Source: Pseudomonadota bacterium (lineage in GTDB: Bacteria > Myxococcota_A > UBA796 > GCA-2862545). From it: DNA of 64,000 bases. A program made the translations under genes and the position numbers. This document shows, piece after piece, positions 36,973 to 54,482 of the stretch. A model generated the notes under the pieces. The model ran no database searches. It was not told where the DNA came from and was given only the letters and a program-made list of their open reading frames with translations. Where the stretch lies: contig CANJMY010000003.1 in assembly GCA_947475315.1 (NCBI GenBank), positions 1 through 64,000 on the forward strand, written 5' to 3'. Every line of letters starts with the position of its first letter. The stretch's first letter is position 1.

Positions 36973-36990
36973 GTGAACTCCGAACCGAAA

Positions 36991-37058
36991 GTGCTACAGC
37001 GAATTCGTTTTCACCACCCAGGTGGTGGTCACACCACCACCGTGGGTGGTCACAGGTG
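36991..37058 (-). promoter_or_regulatory. Mutually exclusive hairpins between rpsC and rplP
   Basis: The spacer holds alternating CACC- and GGTG-rich segments. ACCACC (37036-37041) can pair with GGTGGT (37045-37050). GGTGGTGGT (37021-37029) pairs perfectly with ACCACCACC (37033-37041) over a 3-nt loop. CACCACC (37012-37018) pairs with GGTGGTG (37021-37027). Because segments are shared, the stems compete, as in an attenuator. GTGCTAC occurs as a direct repeat at both edges (36991-36997 and 37056-37062). No U-tract follows. Confidence 0.5.
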
Positions 37059-37703
37059 CTACGCCTGGGCTTCGTCGCCCAGGAGCTCGCCCTTGAAGAT
37101 CCACACCTTGCAGCCGATGACGCCGTAGGTGGTCTTAGCTTCGGCGATGCCGAAGTCGATGTCCGCGCGCAGGGTGTGAAGAGGCACGCGCCCCTCCATG
37201 TACCACTCGAGTCGCGCGAGCTCGGCGCCGCCGAGGCGACCCGCGCACATGACCTTGATGCCCTTCGCGCCAGCGCGACGCGTCTGCTGCATCGCCTTCT
37301 TCATGGCGCGACGGAAGGACACGCGCTTCTCGAGCTGAGCCGCGATGTTCTCGGCCACGAGGAGAGCGTCGAGCTCAACCTTGCGGACCTCGATGATGTT
37401 CACGAAGACTTCCGACGTCGTGAGCGTCTGGAGCTCAGCGCGGAGCGCATCGAGTCCCGTCGCGCGCTTGCCAAGGATGTACCCGGGCTTTGCGGCGTGG
37501 ATGAACACCTTGGCCTTATTGGCCGCGGTGCGCTCGATGATGATCTTCGCGATACCCGCGTTGAAGAGCTTCTTGCGGACGTGGGCGCGGATCTTCAGAT
37601 CCTCTTCCACGAACTGCCGGTAGTTCTTCTCAGCGTACCAGCGGGAATCCCAGCCGGTCGTGATGCCAACGCGGAACCCAATCGGATGAACTTTCTGGCC
37701 CAT
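37059..37703 (-). CDS. rpsC: Ribosomal protein S3 (uS3)
   Basis: A 214-residue small-subunit protein at the mRNA entry with helicase function. [23 protein letters not shown] is the start, the KH domain contains [18 protein letters not shown], and [31 protein letters not shown] is the C-terminal signature. It follows rplV by 8 bp and is followed by the hairpin-rich spacer. Confidence 0.98.
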   Translation of the reverse strand: MGQKVHPIGFRVGITTGWDSRWYAEKNYRQFVEEDLKIRAHVRKKLFNAGIAKIIIERTAANKAKVFIHAAKPGYILGKRATGLDALRAELQTLTTSEVFVNIIEVRKVELDALLVAENIAAQLEKRVSFRRAMKKAMQQTRRAGAKGIKVMCAGRLGGAELARLEWYMEGRVPLHTLRADIDFGIAEAKTTYGVIGCKVWIFKGELLGDEAQA

Positions 37704-37711
37704 GACGTCTC

Positions 37712-38059
37712 CTACCGGGTGCCGAGCACGACGAAGATATTCGCGGTCTTCTTCAGGATCTTGGTCGCGCGGCCCTGGGCACGCGGACGGAACCGGCGAA
37801 GCGCGGGACCCGCATCGACGTAGATGGTCTGGACGTAGAGATCGTCGACGTCGAGGTCAGCGTTTGCACGCTTCGCCTCGTGTTCGGCGTTCGCTACGGC
37901 GGACTCGATGAGCTTCTTGACGATCGACGCGCTGCCCTTGCGGGTGAACGCGAGCGCCTCGATGGCCTCAGGGACGTCCATGCCGCGTACCAGATCCGCC
38001 ACGAGGCGGGTCTTGCGGGGCGACAGGCGGACGTTCCGAAGAACAGCCTTGCTTTCCAT
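37712..38059 (-). CDS. rplV: Ribosomal protein L22 (uL22)
   Basis: A 115-residue protein lining the exit tunnel. [30 protein letters not shown] and [39 protein letters not shown] match the L22 signature, with the tunnel-loop residues around [13 protein letters not shown]. It lies 9 bp after rpsS. Confidence 0.98.
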   Translation of the reverse strand: MESKAVLRNVRLSPRKTRLVADLVRGMDVPEAIEALAFTRKGSASIVKKLIESAVANAEHEAKRANADLDVDDLYVQTIYVDAGPALRRFRPRAQGRATKILKKTANIFVVLGTR

Positions 38060-38068
38060 CGTGGGCTC

Positions 38069-38350
38069 CTACTTCTTCACGGCGGCCTTCCGATCGGCCG
38101 CATGGCCACGGAAGGTGCGCGTGGGCGCGAATTCGCCGAGCTTATGACTGATCATCTGCTCGTTGACGTAGACCGAGACAAACTCCTTGCCGTTGTGGAC
38201 GGCAAAGGTCAGGCCGATCATCTCCGGAGTGATCGTGGAACGCCGGCTCCACGTCTTGATGACGCGGTTACCAGAACCCTCACGAGCAGCGCGAACCTTG
38301 CTGCGAAGATGACCGTCGACAAACGGGCCCTTCTTGACGGACCGTGCCAT
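38069..38350 (-). CDS. rpsS: Ribosomal protein S19 (uS19)
   Basis: A 93-residue small-subunit head protein. [50 protein letters not shown] and [21 protein letters not shown] are diagnostic. It lies between rplB and rplV, as in all S10 operons. Confidence 0.98.
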   Translation of the reverse strand: MARSVKKGPFVDGHLRSKVRAAREGSGNRVIKTWSRRSTITPEMIGLTFAVHNGKEFVSVYVNEQMISHKLGEFAPTRTFRGHAADRKAAVKK

Positions 38351-38369
38351 GCGAAATCCCTATGACGGA

Positions 38370-39197
38370 CTACTTGGAGTAGCGCCGCTTGACGATGAAC
38401 TTGCTGGAAGCCTTCTTCTTGGCGCGCGTACGGTAACCCTTGGTCGGGAGACCCCACGGGGTGTGCGGGTGACGGCCCTTGGCCTTACCCTCACCACCGC
38501 CGTGCGGATGGTCGACGGGGTTCATCGCGATACCACGAACGGTAGGACGAATGCCGAGCCAGCGGTTGCGGCCGGCCTTGCCGATCACGATATTCTCGTG
38601 ATCCGCATTGCCAACCTGGCCGATGGTGGCGCGGTTCTTGCCCCACACCTTGCGGAGCTCACCCGAGGGCAGGCGGAGGAGGACGTAGCCGCCTTCCTTG
38701 GCCATGACCTGGGCGAAGCTGCCCGCAGAGCGGCAGAGCTGACCACCACGACCGAGCGAGAGCTCGACGTTGTGGACGAACGTACCGAGCGGGATGAACT
38801 CAAGCTTCAGGCAGTTGCCCGGCTTGATGTCCGCCTTGTCCGACGTGATGACAGTGTCACCGACGCCGAGGCCGATCGGGTGGATGATGTAGCGCTTCTC
38901 GCCGTCCGCGAAGTGGACGAGGCTGATGCGCGCAGTGCGGTTCGGGTCGTACTCGACCGAAACCACCTTGCCCGGCACTTCAGCCTTGTCGCGACGGAAG
39001 TCGACGAGGCGGTAACGCCGCTTGTGACCACCGCCCTGATGACGGACGGTGATGCGGCCCCGGTTGTTGCGTCCACCAACCTGGTAGATTCGCTCGATGA
39101 GGCTGCGCTCAGGCTTCGAGGTGGTGATTTCCGCGAAGTCGTAGCCAGTCATCTGGCGCCGGGCCGGAGATGTCGGCTTGTAGGTCTTGATGCCCAT
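38370..39197 (-). CDS. rplB: Ribosomal protein L2 (uL2)
   Basis: A 275-residue protein needed for peptidyl-transferase assembly. [47 protein letters not shown] and the C-terminal [41 protein letters not shown] contain the conserved His of the active-site region (HPHGGGEG). Gap to rplW is 4 bp. Confidence 0.99.
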   Translation of the reverse strand: MGIKTYKPTSPARRQMTGYDFAEITTSKPERSLIERIYQVGGRNNRGRITVRHQGGGHKRRYRLVDFRRDKAEVPGKVVSVEYDPNRTARISLVHFADGEKRYIIHPIGLGVGDTVITSDKADIKPGNCLKLEFIPLGTFVHNVELSLGRGGQLCRSAGSFAQVMAKEGGYVLLRLPSGELRKVWGKNRATIGQVGNADHENIVIGKAGRNRWLGIRPTVRGIAMNPVDHPHGGGEGKAKGRHPHTPWGLPTKGYRTRAKKKASSKFIVKRRYSK

Positions 39198-39201
39198 GGC
39201 T

Positions 39202-39486
39202 TTAGTTGACCTCGTGCACGTTGATCGACTCGCCTTCGGCGAGGCGAACGTACGCCTTCTTCCAGTTGGAGCGCTTCCCTGAGAAGCGACCCGACCGCTT
39301 GATCTTGCCGCGGACGACGAGCGTGCGAACGCCGTCGACCTTGACGCCGTAGAACTGCTCCACGGCTTCCTTGATCTGGATCTTGTTCGCGCCGAGGTTC
39401 ACTTCGAAGACGACGTCGTTGAGCCCGTTGAGCTGCGACGTGGTCTTCTCGGTCACGATGGGGCGGACGAGGATGGAGATGCTCAC
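39202..39486 (-). CDS. rplW: Ribosomal protein L23 (uL23)
   Basis: A 94-residue protein at the tunnel exit, a docking site for trigger factor and [58 protein letters not shown] is typical. It overlaps rplD by 4 bp, so L4 and L23 are translationally coupled. Confidence 0.97.
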   Translation of the reverse strand: MSISILVRPIVTEKTTSQLNGLNDVVFEVNLGANKIQIKEAVEQFYGVKVDGVRTLVVRGKIKRSGRFSGKRSNWKKAYVRLAEGESINVHEVN

Positions 39487-40112
39487 GACTGACCTCCGAG
39501 CCGCGCCGTGATCGCCTGGACCGCCGACGTGGTGAGGACCAACCGGCTGCGCTTCAGAACGTCGTAGACGTTCACGCCGACCGGCGGGAGAAGGGTGACG
39601 TTCTGAAGGTTACGCGCAGACAACTTGACGTTGCCCGACACGTCCGTGACCACGACCACCGCGTCCTTCAGTTCGAAGCGCGCGAGGAATTCCGTGAAGT
39701 TCTTGGTCTTGGCCGTGTCGAAGGAGAGATCGTCGAGAACGACGAAAGCCCCCTCCTCCACCCGACGGGAGATCGCTGAGCGCAGTGCGGCAGCCATCTC
39801 CTTCTTGTTGACCTTGAAGTCGTAGCTGCGCGGCGTCGGCCCGAAGACCACGCCACCGCCACGCCACTGGGCCGCACGGGTGGTACCGGCGCGAGCGCGA
39901 CCGGTGCCCTTCTGCTTGAAGGGCTTCTTGCCGCCGCCTCTGACTTCAGCGCGGTGCTTCACGGAGGCAGTGCCTGCGCGACGCTTGGCAAGCTGCTTGC
40001 GTACGACGAGGTGCAGCAGATGCTGCTTGAACTCGGCGCCGAAGACGTGCGGGTCGAGTTCGATCTCGCCCACAGGCTGCTTCTGGAGGTTGTAGACGTT
40101 GACCTTGGTCAT
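39483..40112 (-). CDS. rplD: Ribosomal protein L4 (uL4)
   Basis: A 209-residue protein lining the tunnel constriction; in E. coli it also represses the S10 operon. RAEVRGGGKKPFKQKGTGRARAGTTRAAQWRGGGVVFGPTPR is the extended tunnel loop, and SAISRRVEEGAFVVLDDLSF a conserved helix-strand. It starts 13 bp after rpsJ; L3, normally between them, is missing. Confidence 0.98.
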   Translation of the reverse strand: MTKVNVYNLQKQPVGEIELDPHVFGAEFKQHLLHLVVRKQLAKRRAGTASVKHRAEVRGGGKKPFKQKGTGRARAGTTRAAQWRGGGVVFGPTPRSYDFKVNKKEMAAALRSAISRRVEEGAFVVLDDLSFDTAKTKNFTEFLARFELKDAVVVVTDVSGNVKLSARNLQNVTLLPPVGVNVYDVLKRSRLVLTTSAVQAITARLGGQS

Positions 40113-40125
40113 GACTTAAGTCCTG

Positions 40126-40440
40126 TCAGCCGAGCTTGATGTCGACGTGCACGCCGGCGGCGAGGTCGAGCTTCATGAGCGCGTCCACCGTCTGCTGCGT
40201 CGGTTCGATGATGTCGAGGAGACGCTGATGCGTGCGGCGCTCGAACTGCTCACGCGACTTCTTGTCGATGTGCGGGCCGCGCAGGACCGTCCAACGGCTG
40301 ATCTTCGTGGGAAGCGGGAACGGGCCACGCACATCCACACCAGTCCGCTTCGCCGTCTCCACGATCTCGTGGGCCGACTTGTCGAGCAGCTTGTGGTCGT
40401 ACGCCTTGAGGCGGATCCGGATCTTGTCGTTCGAGGTCAT
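40126..40440 (-). CDS. rpsJ: Ribosomal protein S10 (uS10)
   Basis: A 104-residue protein that is also NusE in antitermination. [73 protein letters not shown] is diagnostic. ATG 40440 fits the family N-terminus; an in-frame upstream start would run into the promoter region. It begins the S10 operon after a 227-bp spacer. Confidence 0.98.
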   Translation of the reverse strand: MTSNDKIRIRLKAYDHKLLDKSAHEIVETAKRTGVDVRGPFPLPTKISRWTVLRGPHIDKKSREQFERRTHQRLLDIIEPTQQTVDALMKLDLAAGVHVDIKLG

Positions 40441-40488
40441 TTTGGTTCCGTTCGTGGTCCGTGGGGACGACACAAAAAGCCCGGGCCT

Positions 40489-40515
40489 ATTAATGGATCG
40501 GCGACCCGAGTGCAA
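40489..40515 (-). promoter_or_regulatory. Candidate S10 operon promoter
   Basis: On the minus strand TTGCAC (40515-40510) is a 5-of-6 match to a -35 box. ATTAAT (40494-40489), 15 bp away, or the overlapping TAATAG 17 bp away could be the -10 box. Transcription would start about 40 to 45 bp before rpsJ. GCCCGGGC then TTTTT follows, a weak hairpin with a T-run that might be a leader pause site. Confidence 0.4.
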
Positions 40516-40589
40516 GTGCTGCCGCGCGGGCGCGCGCCGAATTGGAGTTACGCTGCCGAAGCGAGCGCCTCCGCCATCGGGGGGCGGGG

Positions 40590-40660
40590 TTGTGAACTCC
40601 GCCCGAGGCGGAGGGTGTCCGCCTGAAGCGGACGTCGAGCGCCCCGTGAAGGGCGCTCGG
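40590..40660 (-). promoter_or_regulatory. Three tandem perfect hairpins after rpsG
   Basis: GAGCGCCC/GGGCGCTC (8 bp, 40637-40658, 6-nt loop), GTCCGC/GCGGAC (6 bp, 40617-40633) and CTCCGCC/GGCGGAG (7 bp, 40597-40613, 3-nt loop) follow one another right after the rpsG stop codon. None is followed by a T-run. They could slow 3' exonucleases, mark a processing site, or terminate in a factor-assisted way between the str and S10 groups. Confidence 0.55.
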
Positions 40661-40667
40661 GTCGGTC

Positions 40668-41138
40668 CTAGAACCGGTAGTGCGCGAAGGCCTTGTTGGC
40701 CTCGGCCATACGATGGACATCTTCCTTCTTGCGGACCGCGCCACCACGATTGTGGGCGGCCTCGATCAGCTCGTTGGCGAGCTTCTCATCCATCGAACGA
40801 CCGCTGCGAGCGCGGGAGTTCTGGATGATCCAGCGAATGGAGAGCGCCTCGCGGCGCTCGGGGCGAACCTCAACCGGGACCTGGTAGTTCGAGCCACCGA
40901 CGCGGCGCGACTTGACCTCGACCTTGGGCTTGCAGTTCTCGATGGCGGTGCGGAACACCATCACCGGGTTCTCACGGGTGCGCTCCTCGATGAGGGCGAA
41001 AGCACCGTAGACGACGGCTTCCGCCTTCGCCTTCTTGCCTTCACTCATCAGGACGTTCGTGAACTTCGTGACCACCGGCTCGCCGTAGCGAGGATCGGGG
41101 AGCACAGGACGCTTGGGAACTACACCACGACGCGGCAT
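40668..41138 (-). CDS. rpsG: Ribosomal protein S7 (uS7)
   Basis: A 156-residue protein that nucleates the 30S head. [39 protein letters not shown] and [76 protein letters not shown] are diagnostic. It is 9 bp after rpsL. fusA, usually next, is absent; three hairpins follow instead. Confidence 0.98.
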   Translation of the reverse strand: MPRRGVVPKRPVLPDPRYGEPVVTKFTNVLMSEGKKAKAEAVVYGAFALIEERTRENPVMVFRTAIENCKPKVEVKSRRVGGSNYQVPVEVRPERREALSIRWIIQNSRARSGRSMDEKLANELIEAAHNRGGAVRKKEDVHRMAEANKAFAHYRF

Positions 41139-41147
41139 GGGCTTACC

Positions 41148-41522
41148 TTACTTCTTCGGGCGCTTGGCGCCGTACTTGGAACGGCCCTGACGGCGGGCGT
41201 TGACGCCCTGCGCATCGAGGGTACCGCGGATGATGTGGTAACGGACGCCGGGAAGATCCTTCACACGGCCGCCGCGGATGAGCACCGAGCTGTGCTCCTG
41301 AAGGTTGTGCCCCTCACCCGGGATGTACGAGGTGACCTCGATCCCATTGGTGAGACGGACACGCGCGACCTTACGGAGCGCGGAGTTCGGCTTCTTCGGC
41401 GTGGTGGCGTACACGCGAGTGCACACGCCGCGCTTCTGGGGGCTGCCGCGGAGAGCCGGAGCGCTCGACTTGCGAGCGATCTTCTTGCGGCCGTTCCGGA
41501 TGAGCTGGTTGATCGTCGGCAT
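41148..41522 (-). CDS. rpsL: Ribosomal protein S12 (uS12)
   Basis: A 124-residue protein of the decoding centre. [44 protein letters not shown] and [40 protein letters not shown] are diagnostic. The Lys in [11 protein letters not shown] and the KDLPG loop are of the streptomycin-sensitive type. It starts the str group with its own candidate promoter. Confidence 0.98.
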   Translation of the reverse strand: MPTINQLIRNGRKKIARKSSAPALRGSPQKRGVCTRVYATTPKKPNSALRKVARVRLTNGIEVTSYIPGEGHNLQEHSSVLIRGGRVKDLPGVRYHIIRGTLDAQGVNARRQGRSKYGAKRPKK

Positions 41523-41575
41523 CCAAATCCTCTACACTCTGTCTTGCGCCTGTGGGGGCGAGCAAAGGGCCCCGC

Positions 41576-41604
41576 CACCTATGGCAGCAGAGCCCCTATG
41601 TCAA
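41576..41604 (-). promoter_or_regulatory. Candidate rpsL promoter
   Basis: In the rpoC-rpsL spacer the minus strand reads TTGACA (41604-41599), a perfect -35 box, then 17 bp, then TAGGTG (41581-41576). The -10 box is weak, but the pattern TAGG also appears before secE. Transcription would start about 45 bp before rpsL. Confidence 0.5.
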
Positions 41605-41614
41605 GCGGTCGCGC

Positions 41615-46438
<4,824 letters not shown>

Positions 46439-46549
46439 GGTGGGCTCCAGGGACGAGAGACAGGAACGGAAACTGAGGGGAAAAGGTAGGAGGGACGGAG
46501 CGCGTCGCGCCGGGACGATCGGTCACCCGATCGCCCCAGCGGCGGCGCG

Positions 46550-50737
<4,188 letters not shown>

Positions 50738-50740
50738 CAA

Positions 50741-51046
50741 CGAACCCCGTATAGGTGGGAAGCCGGTTCGGGCGTACGACCCGAGGACGACCCGCGAGGA
50801 GGAAAACGAGGATCAAACGTGCGACCGCCGAAGCGATCGGACCCGATCCCGGAGGACCGGGTCAGGCTTGGCGGTGAGCCAAACCCGTGGAACACGCCGT
50901 ACTCAACGGCACGACACCGGACGGGCGCGCCCCCGAGTTCACACCGCCGCGAGCGACGGTGGAGATCGGGAGCGGCCCGCCCGGTGCCTTACACCACAGC
51001 GGCAGAACCGAGGTGGTGTGGCCGAGCGCGGCGGGTAGGGTTCAAG
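50741..51046 (-). promoter_or_regulatory. rplL-rpoB leader with hairpins
   Basis: This 306-bp spacer has no credible gene. ACACCAC/GTGGTGT (50993-51021) lies just after rplL, and GACCCG/CGGGTC (50840-50863) lies nearer rpoB, with more GC-rich symmetry between. In E. coli the same junction holds an attenuator and an RNase III site that set the ratio of L7/L12 to RNA polymerase. A similar role here is an inference from position and structure. Confidence 0.45.
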
Positions 51047-51421
51047 CTACTTGAGCTCGACCTTGGCGCCGGCATCGTCGAGCTTCTTCTTGGCGGCGTC
51101 GGCGTCAGCCTTGGACACGCCTTCCTTGACCTTGGACGGAGCGGCCTCGACGAGGTCCTTGGCCTCCTTGAGGCCGAGACCCGTCAGCTCGCGGACGGCC
51201 TTGATGACGTTGATCTTGTTGGCGCCGGCCTCAACCAGCACCACGTCGAACTCCGTCTTCTCTTCGACCGGGGCGGCCGCGGCGGCGGGGCCAGCGGCGA
51301 CGGCGACGGCGGCCTGAGCCTTCACGCCGAGCTCGGCCTCGAGCGTCTCGATGAGGGACTTGACCTCTCCGAGCTTGAGGTTCTTGATGTAGTCGACGAC
51401 CTGATCCTGAGTGACGGACAT
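51047..51421 (-). CDS. rplL: Ribosomal protein L7/L12 (bL12)
   Basis: A 124-residue stalk protein. The N-terminal dimer domain ([27 protein letters not shown]) is followed by an Ala-rich hinge ([14 protein letters not shown]). The C-terminal domain ([67 protein letters not shown]) recruits translation factors. Gap of 92 bp to rplJ. Confidence 0.98.
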   Translation of the reverse strand: MSVTQDQVVDYIKNLKLGEVKSLIETLEAELGVKAQAAVAVAAGPAAAAAPVEEKTEFDVVLVEAGANKINVIKAVRELTGLGLKEAKDLVEAAPSKVKEGVSKADADAAKKKLDDAGAKVELK

Positions 51422-51513
51422 GACTTCCTCCGATGCGAATTGATTGAACTGAAGTTGGGATTGGAAACGGCTCGTGGTGCGGGCGGAGGCCGAGGCCCCC
51501 TAGGCCATGTGGC

Positions 51514-52038
51514 CTACTCCCCTTCCTCGAGCTTCGTGGCGTAGTTGGACAGCAGGTTCATGAGGTCGCGGCCAGGGGCCCCGATGACTCCGAGCACCGA
51601 CTGCGGCGCGGACAGAACTGTCGCGAGCAGGCTGCTGAGGAGCTCCTCACGGCTGGGCAGAGAAGCGACGGCCTCGACGCCCTTGACGTCGAGCACAGTG
51701 CCCTCGAAGAAGCCCGCGCGAATGGCGAGCTTGTCGTTCTCCTTGCGGAGGTCGAGGAAGACCTTGACCGCAGCGGAGGGATCCTCGCCCGCGAAGACGA
51801 CGCCGATGTTGCCCTTGAAGTGCGAGGACAGCGAGGCCGTGTCGGACTCAGCGATGGCCTTGCGGGCGAGCGTGTTCTTCACGATGCGGAACTTGGCACC
51901 GGCCTTCTCGACGCCCCTGCGGACCTTGTCGAGCTGGAACGGCGTCGAGCCCTTGTAGTCGGTGAGGATCAGGAGCGGCGCCTTAGCGAACGCGCCCTTG
52001 ATTTCCTCGATGAACTCGGCCTTTTCGGAACGGTCCAT
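51514..52038 (-). CDS. rplJ: Ribosomal protein L10 (uL10)
   Basis: A 174-residue stalk base that carries L7/L12 dimers. KAEFIEEIKGAFAKAPLLILTDYKG, RRGVEKAGAKFRIVKNTLARKAI and IGAPGRDLMNLLSNYATKLEEGE are diagnostic. In E. coli the L10-L12 complex represses this operon. It lies 9 bp after rplA. Confidence 0.97.
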   Translation of the reverse strand: MDRSEKAEFIEEIKGAFAKAPLLILTDYKGSTPFQLDKVRRGVEKAGAKFRIVKNTLARKAIAESDTASLSSHFKGNIGVVFAGEDPSAAVKVFLDLRKENDKLAIRAGFFEGTVLDVKGVEAVASLPSREELLSSLLATVLSAPQSVLGVIGAPGRDLMNLLSNYATKLEEGE

Positions 52039-52047
52039 GGTTTACCT

Positions 52048-52767
52048 CTACCGGAGCTCGGTCGCGAGGCGCGCGACCTCGTTGGCGTCGACGCGGATAC
52101 CGGGTCCCATCGTCGTCGAAATCGAGAAACCACGGAGGTAGGTACCCTTCGCGGACGACGGCTTAAGGCGCATGACTTCCTTGATCAAGGTGAGGATGTT
52201 CTCCTTGAGCTTCTCGGAACCCATGCTGGCCTTGCCGACGGATGCCTGGATGATGCCGGCCTTCTCGACGCGGAACTCAACGCGACCGGCCTTGATCTCG
52301 CGAACGGCGTTCGCGATCTCCTCGGGGCCGACAACGGTGCCGCTCTTCGGGTTGGGCATCAAGCCACGCGGGCCCAGGACGCGACCGAGACGGCCGACCT
52401 TGGCCATCAGGTGACGAACGGAGACGGCGCTGTCGAAGTCCGTCCAGCCGCCGTTCACCTTCTCAATCAGATCGTCAACACCGACCACGTCGGCGCCGGC
52501 CTCAATGGCCGCCTTGGCCGCATCGCCGTCCGCGAAGACGATGACGCGAACGGTCCTGCCCACGCCATGCGGGAGGCTGATCGCACCACGAACCATCTGA
52601 TCTGCCTGCTTGGGATCCACGCCGAGACGGAGGGAAACTTCGACGGACTCGTCGAACTTCGCCTTCGCGATCTGCGGGATCAGCTCCAGGCCCTGATCGA
52701 TTCCGTACCTGACGGCCGGGTCGACCAAAGCGCGGACGGCAGCGTATCGCTTGCCTACCTTCGCCAC
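52048..52767 (-). CDS. rplA: Ribosomal protein L1 (uL1)
   Basis: A 239-residue protein of the mobile L1 stalk. [61 protein letters not shown] and [24 protein letters not shown] are diagnostic. A 100-bp gap separates it from rplK, longer than usual. In E. coli L1 represses the rplKA mRNA. Confidence 0.98.
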   Translation of the reverse strand: MAKVGKRYAAVRALVDPAVRYGIDQGLELIPQIAKAKFDESVEVSLRLGVDPKQADQMVRGAISLPHGVGRTVRVIVFADGDAAKAAIEAGADVVGVDDLIEKVNGGWTDFDSAVSVRHLMAKVGRLGRVLGPRGLMPNPKSGTVVGPEEIANAVREIKAGRVEFRVEKAGIIQASVGKASMGSEKLKENILTLIKEVMRLKPSSAKGTYLRGFSISTTMGPGIRVDANEVARLATELR

Positions 52768-52867
52768 GTTTCCTGTCTATGCGGCCACAAGGGCCGCGCG
52801 GAGCCGGATGGGGTGATGGCGGGTTTCCCCTCCCCCAGAGCCGTGTCCGCCGGTTGCGGTTGAATTC

Positions 52868-53296
52868 TCAGACGACGGTCAGGCCCATGGAACGGGCCGT
52901 GCCCTTCACCTGAGAGATGGCCGACTCCAACGAAGTGCAGTTGAGGTCGGGAAGCTTGGTCTTCGCGATGTCCGACACCTGGTCCACGGTGACCTGGCCG
53001 ACCTTGTCGCGGTTCGGGACGCCGGAGCCCTTCTTGATCTTGGCGGCCTTGATCAGGAGGACGGGCACGGGTGGCGTCTTGGTGATGAACGTGAACGAGC
53101 GATCCGCGTAGACCGTGATGACCACCGGGATGGTCAGGCCTTCCGCCGCGAGGGGCTTGGTGGCCTCGTTGAACTGGTCGCAGAACTGCTTGATGTTCAC
53201 GCCGGCCTGACCAAGCGCGGGACCAACCGGGGGGGCCGGACGGGCCGCACCAGCTGGGATCTGAAGCTTGATGTAACCGGTGATCTTCTTGGCCAT
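52868..53296 (-). CDS. rplK: Ribosomal protein L11 (uL11)
   Basis: A 142-residue protein of the GTPase-associated centre. [35 protein letters not shown] is the N-terminal domain. [30 protein letters not shown] and [25 protein letters not shown] form the rRNA-binding C-domain. It follows nusG by 59 bp. Confidence 0.98.
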   Translation of the reverse strand: MAKKITGYIKLQIPAGAARPAPPVGPALGQAGVNIKQFCDQFNEATKPLAAEGLTIPVVITVYADRSFTFITKTPPVPVLLIKAAKIKKGSGVPNRDKVGQVTVDQVSDIAKTKLPDLNCTSLESAISQVKGTARSMGLTVV

Positions 53297-53355
53297 TGAA
53301 GGCTCCTAAAGGCGAGTCAGAGGCGGGTGAGGACGTGCGCTGGGGCGCGACCGTT

Positions 53356-53880
53356 TCAGGAGAGCTTCTCAACCTGATGGAACGAGAGCTCGGTGGGGAC
53401 AGGACGTCCGAACATGTTGATGATGACGCGCAGCTTGCCGCGAGTCTCATTGATCTCGTCGATGGTGCCGCGCATGGAGGCGTAGCGACCCTCGGTGAGG
53501 CGGACCTCCTCACCCAGCTCGAAGTCGACGACGGGACGCGGCTCTTCCTCATTGGAGAGCAGGCGCGTGATCTTCTCAACCTCCGCCTCGGGGACGGGCG
53601 GCGGGTTGCGGAGACCACCGACGAAGCCGGTGATCTTCGGGGTGTTCTTCACGAGGTGGTAGGTCTCGTTGTCGAGCTCCATCTCCACGAGGATGTACCC
53701 GGGAAAGAACCGGCGGGTCTGCTTGCGCTTGGTCTTGGGGTCAACGACGACCTCCGACGGCACGAGCACCCGACCGAAGCGATCAGCCAGGTTGTGCATC
53801 TCCATGCGCTGCTTGAGGCCGAGGACTGCCTTTTCCTCGGACCCGGACAGCGTGTGGATGGCATACCAGCGCTTGGACAT
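53356..53880 (-). CDS. nusG: Transcription antitermination protein NusG
   Basis: A 174-residue transcription factor. The NGN domain (KRWYAIHTLSGSEEKAVLGLKQRMEMHNL and FFPGYILVEMELDNETYHLVKNTPKITGFVGG) binds the RNA polymerase clamp. The C-terminal KOW domain (FELGEEVRLTEGRYASMRGTIDEINETRGKLRVIINMFGRPVPTELSFHQVEK) binds S10 or Rho. ATG 53880 fits; a longer in-frame start is not family-like. Confidence 0.98.
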   Translation of the reverse strand: MSKRWYAIHTLSGSEEKAVLGLKQRMEMHNLADRFGRVLVPSEVVVDPKTKRKQTRRFFPGYILVEMELDNETYHLVKNTPKITGFVGGLRNPPPVPEAEVEKITRLLSNEEEPRPVVDFELGEEVRLTEGRYASMRGTIDEINETRGKLRVIINMFGRPVPTELSFHQVEKLS

Positions 53881-53921
53881 TGCGGGAGTCTCCCGTTCCG
53901 CGTGCCGTGCACGCGGGACGA

Positions 53922-54308
53922 TCAGCCTTCGGTGTAGAGAACGAAATCCGCGACGGTCTTCCAGAACAGGTCGAACACACCCATCAGCAAGGCGATGCCG
54001 ATGGCCGTGAGGATGACGGTGGTGGAGGCACGCACCGTCTCTTCGCGGGTAGGCCAAGTCACCTTGGCCAGTTCGGTCACAACCTCGCCCGTGAAGCGGA
54101 CGGCGTTCTGATTGCGGATCAGCAAGAAGAAGGAGGCGATGCCAGACAGCGCCGCAGCGAGGCTGCTGGTGCTGAACAGGCCGGCTGCCCACACGTCGTC
54201 CGGGAGCGCGAACTGGAGCAGCGCAGACACCACGGCCTGATGAACGAACACTCCTGCAAGCAGGGCGCCGATCAAGAAGACGAGCATGACGTAACGCTGA
54301 TGGTTCAT
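53922..54308 (-). CDS. secE: Protein translocase subunit SecE
   Basis: A 128-residue membrane protein with three helices, like E. coli SecE rather than the short Gram-positive type. VVTELAKVTWPTREETVRASTTVILTAIGIALLMGVFDLFWK is the essential amphipathic helix and third membrane helix. secE-nusG is the universal order. It lies 41 bp before nusG. Confidence 0.95.
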   Translation of the reverse strand: MNHQRYVMLVFLIGALLAGVFVHQAVVSALLQFALPDDVWAAGLFSTSSLAAALSGIASFFLLIRNQNAVRFTGEVVTELAKVTWPTREETVRASTTVILTAIGIALLMGVFDLFWKTVADFVLYTEG

Positions 54309-54347
54309 GTTCTAGCCCGGAACGTGGGGCACAAAATGGGGCGGGCC

Positions 54348-54376
54348 AGCCTAGCGCAGCGAGCGCCAGTTGACAA
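54348..54376 (-). promoter_or_regulatory. Candidate secE-nusG promoter
   Basis: TTGTCA (54376-54371) and TAGGCT (54353-54348) on the minus strand are 17 bp apart. This repeats the pattern seen before rpsL (TTGACA, 17 bp, TAGGTG). It lies between the tuf terminator and secE. Confidence 0.5.
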
Positions 54377-54387
54377 GTCCCGCTCAG

Positions 54388-54440
54388 CAAAACGGCGCCC
54401 CGGAGGGCGCCGCTGGCCGGAACTGCGCCCCGAAAGGCGC
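54388..54440 (-). terminator. tuf terminator, tandem hairpins
   Basis: Downstream of tuf come a short GCGCC/GGCGC hairpin (54425-54440) and a perfect 8-bp CGGCGCCC/GGGCGCCG hairpin with a 4-nt loop (54393-54412) followed by TTTT on the minus strand. The two hairpins share sequence, as if duplicated. Confidence 0.75.
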
Positions 54441-54482
54441 CGTTCACAGAGTCTCATCGGCCAGAGCGACCGACGAGCGAAA

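Noticed and set aside
40520-40560. Nine-codon ATG frame in the rpsG-rpsJ spacer
   Set aside because: Too short, with no ribosome binding site or leader-peptide character.
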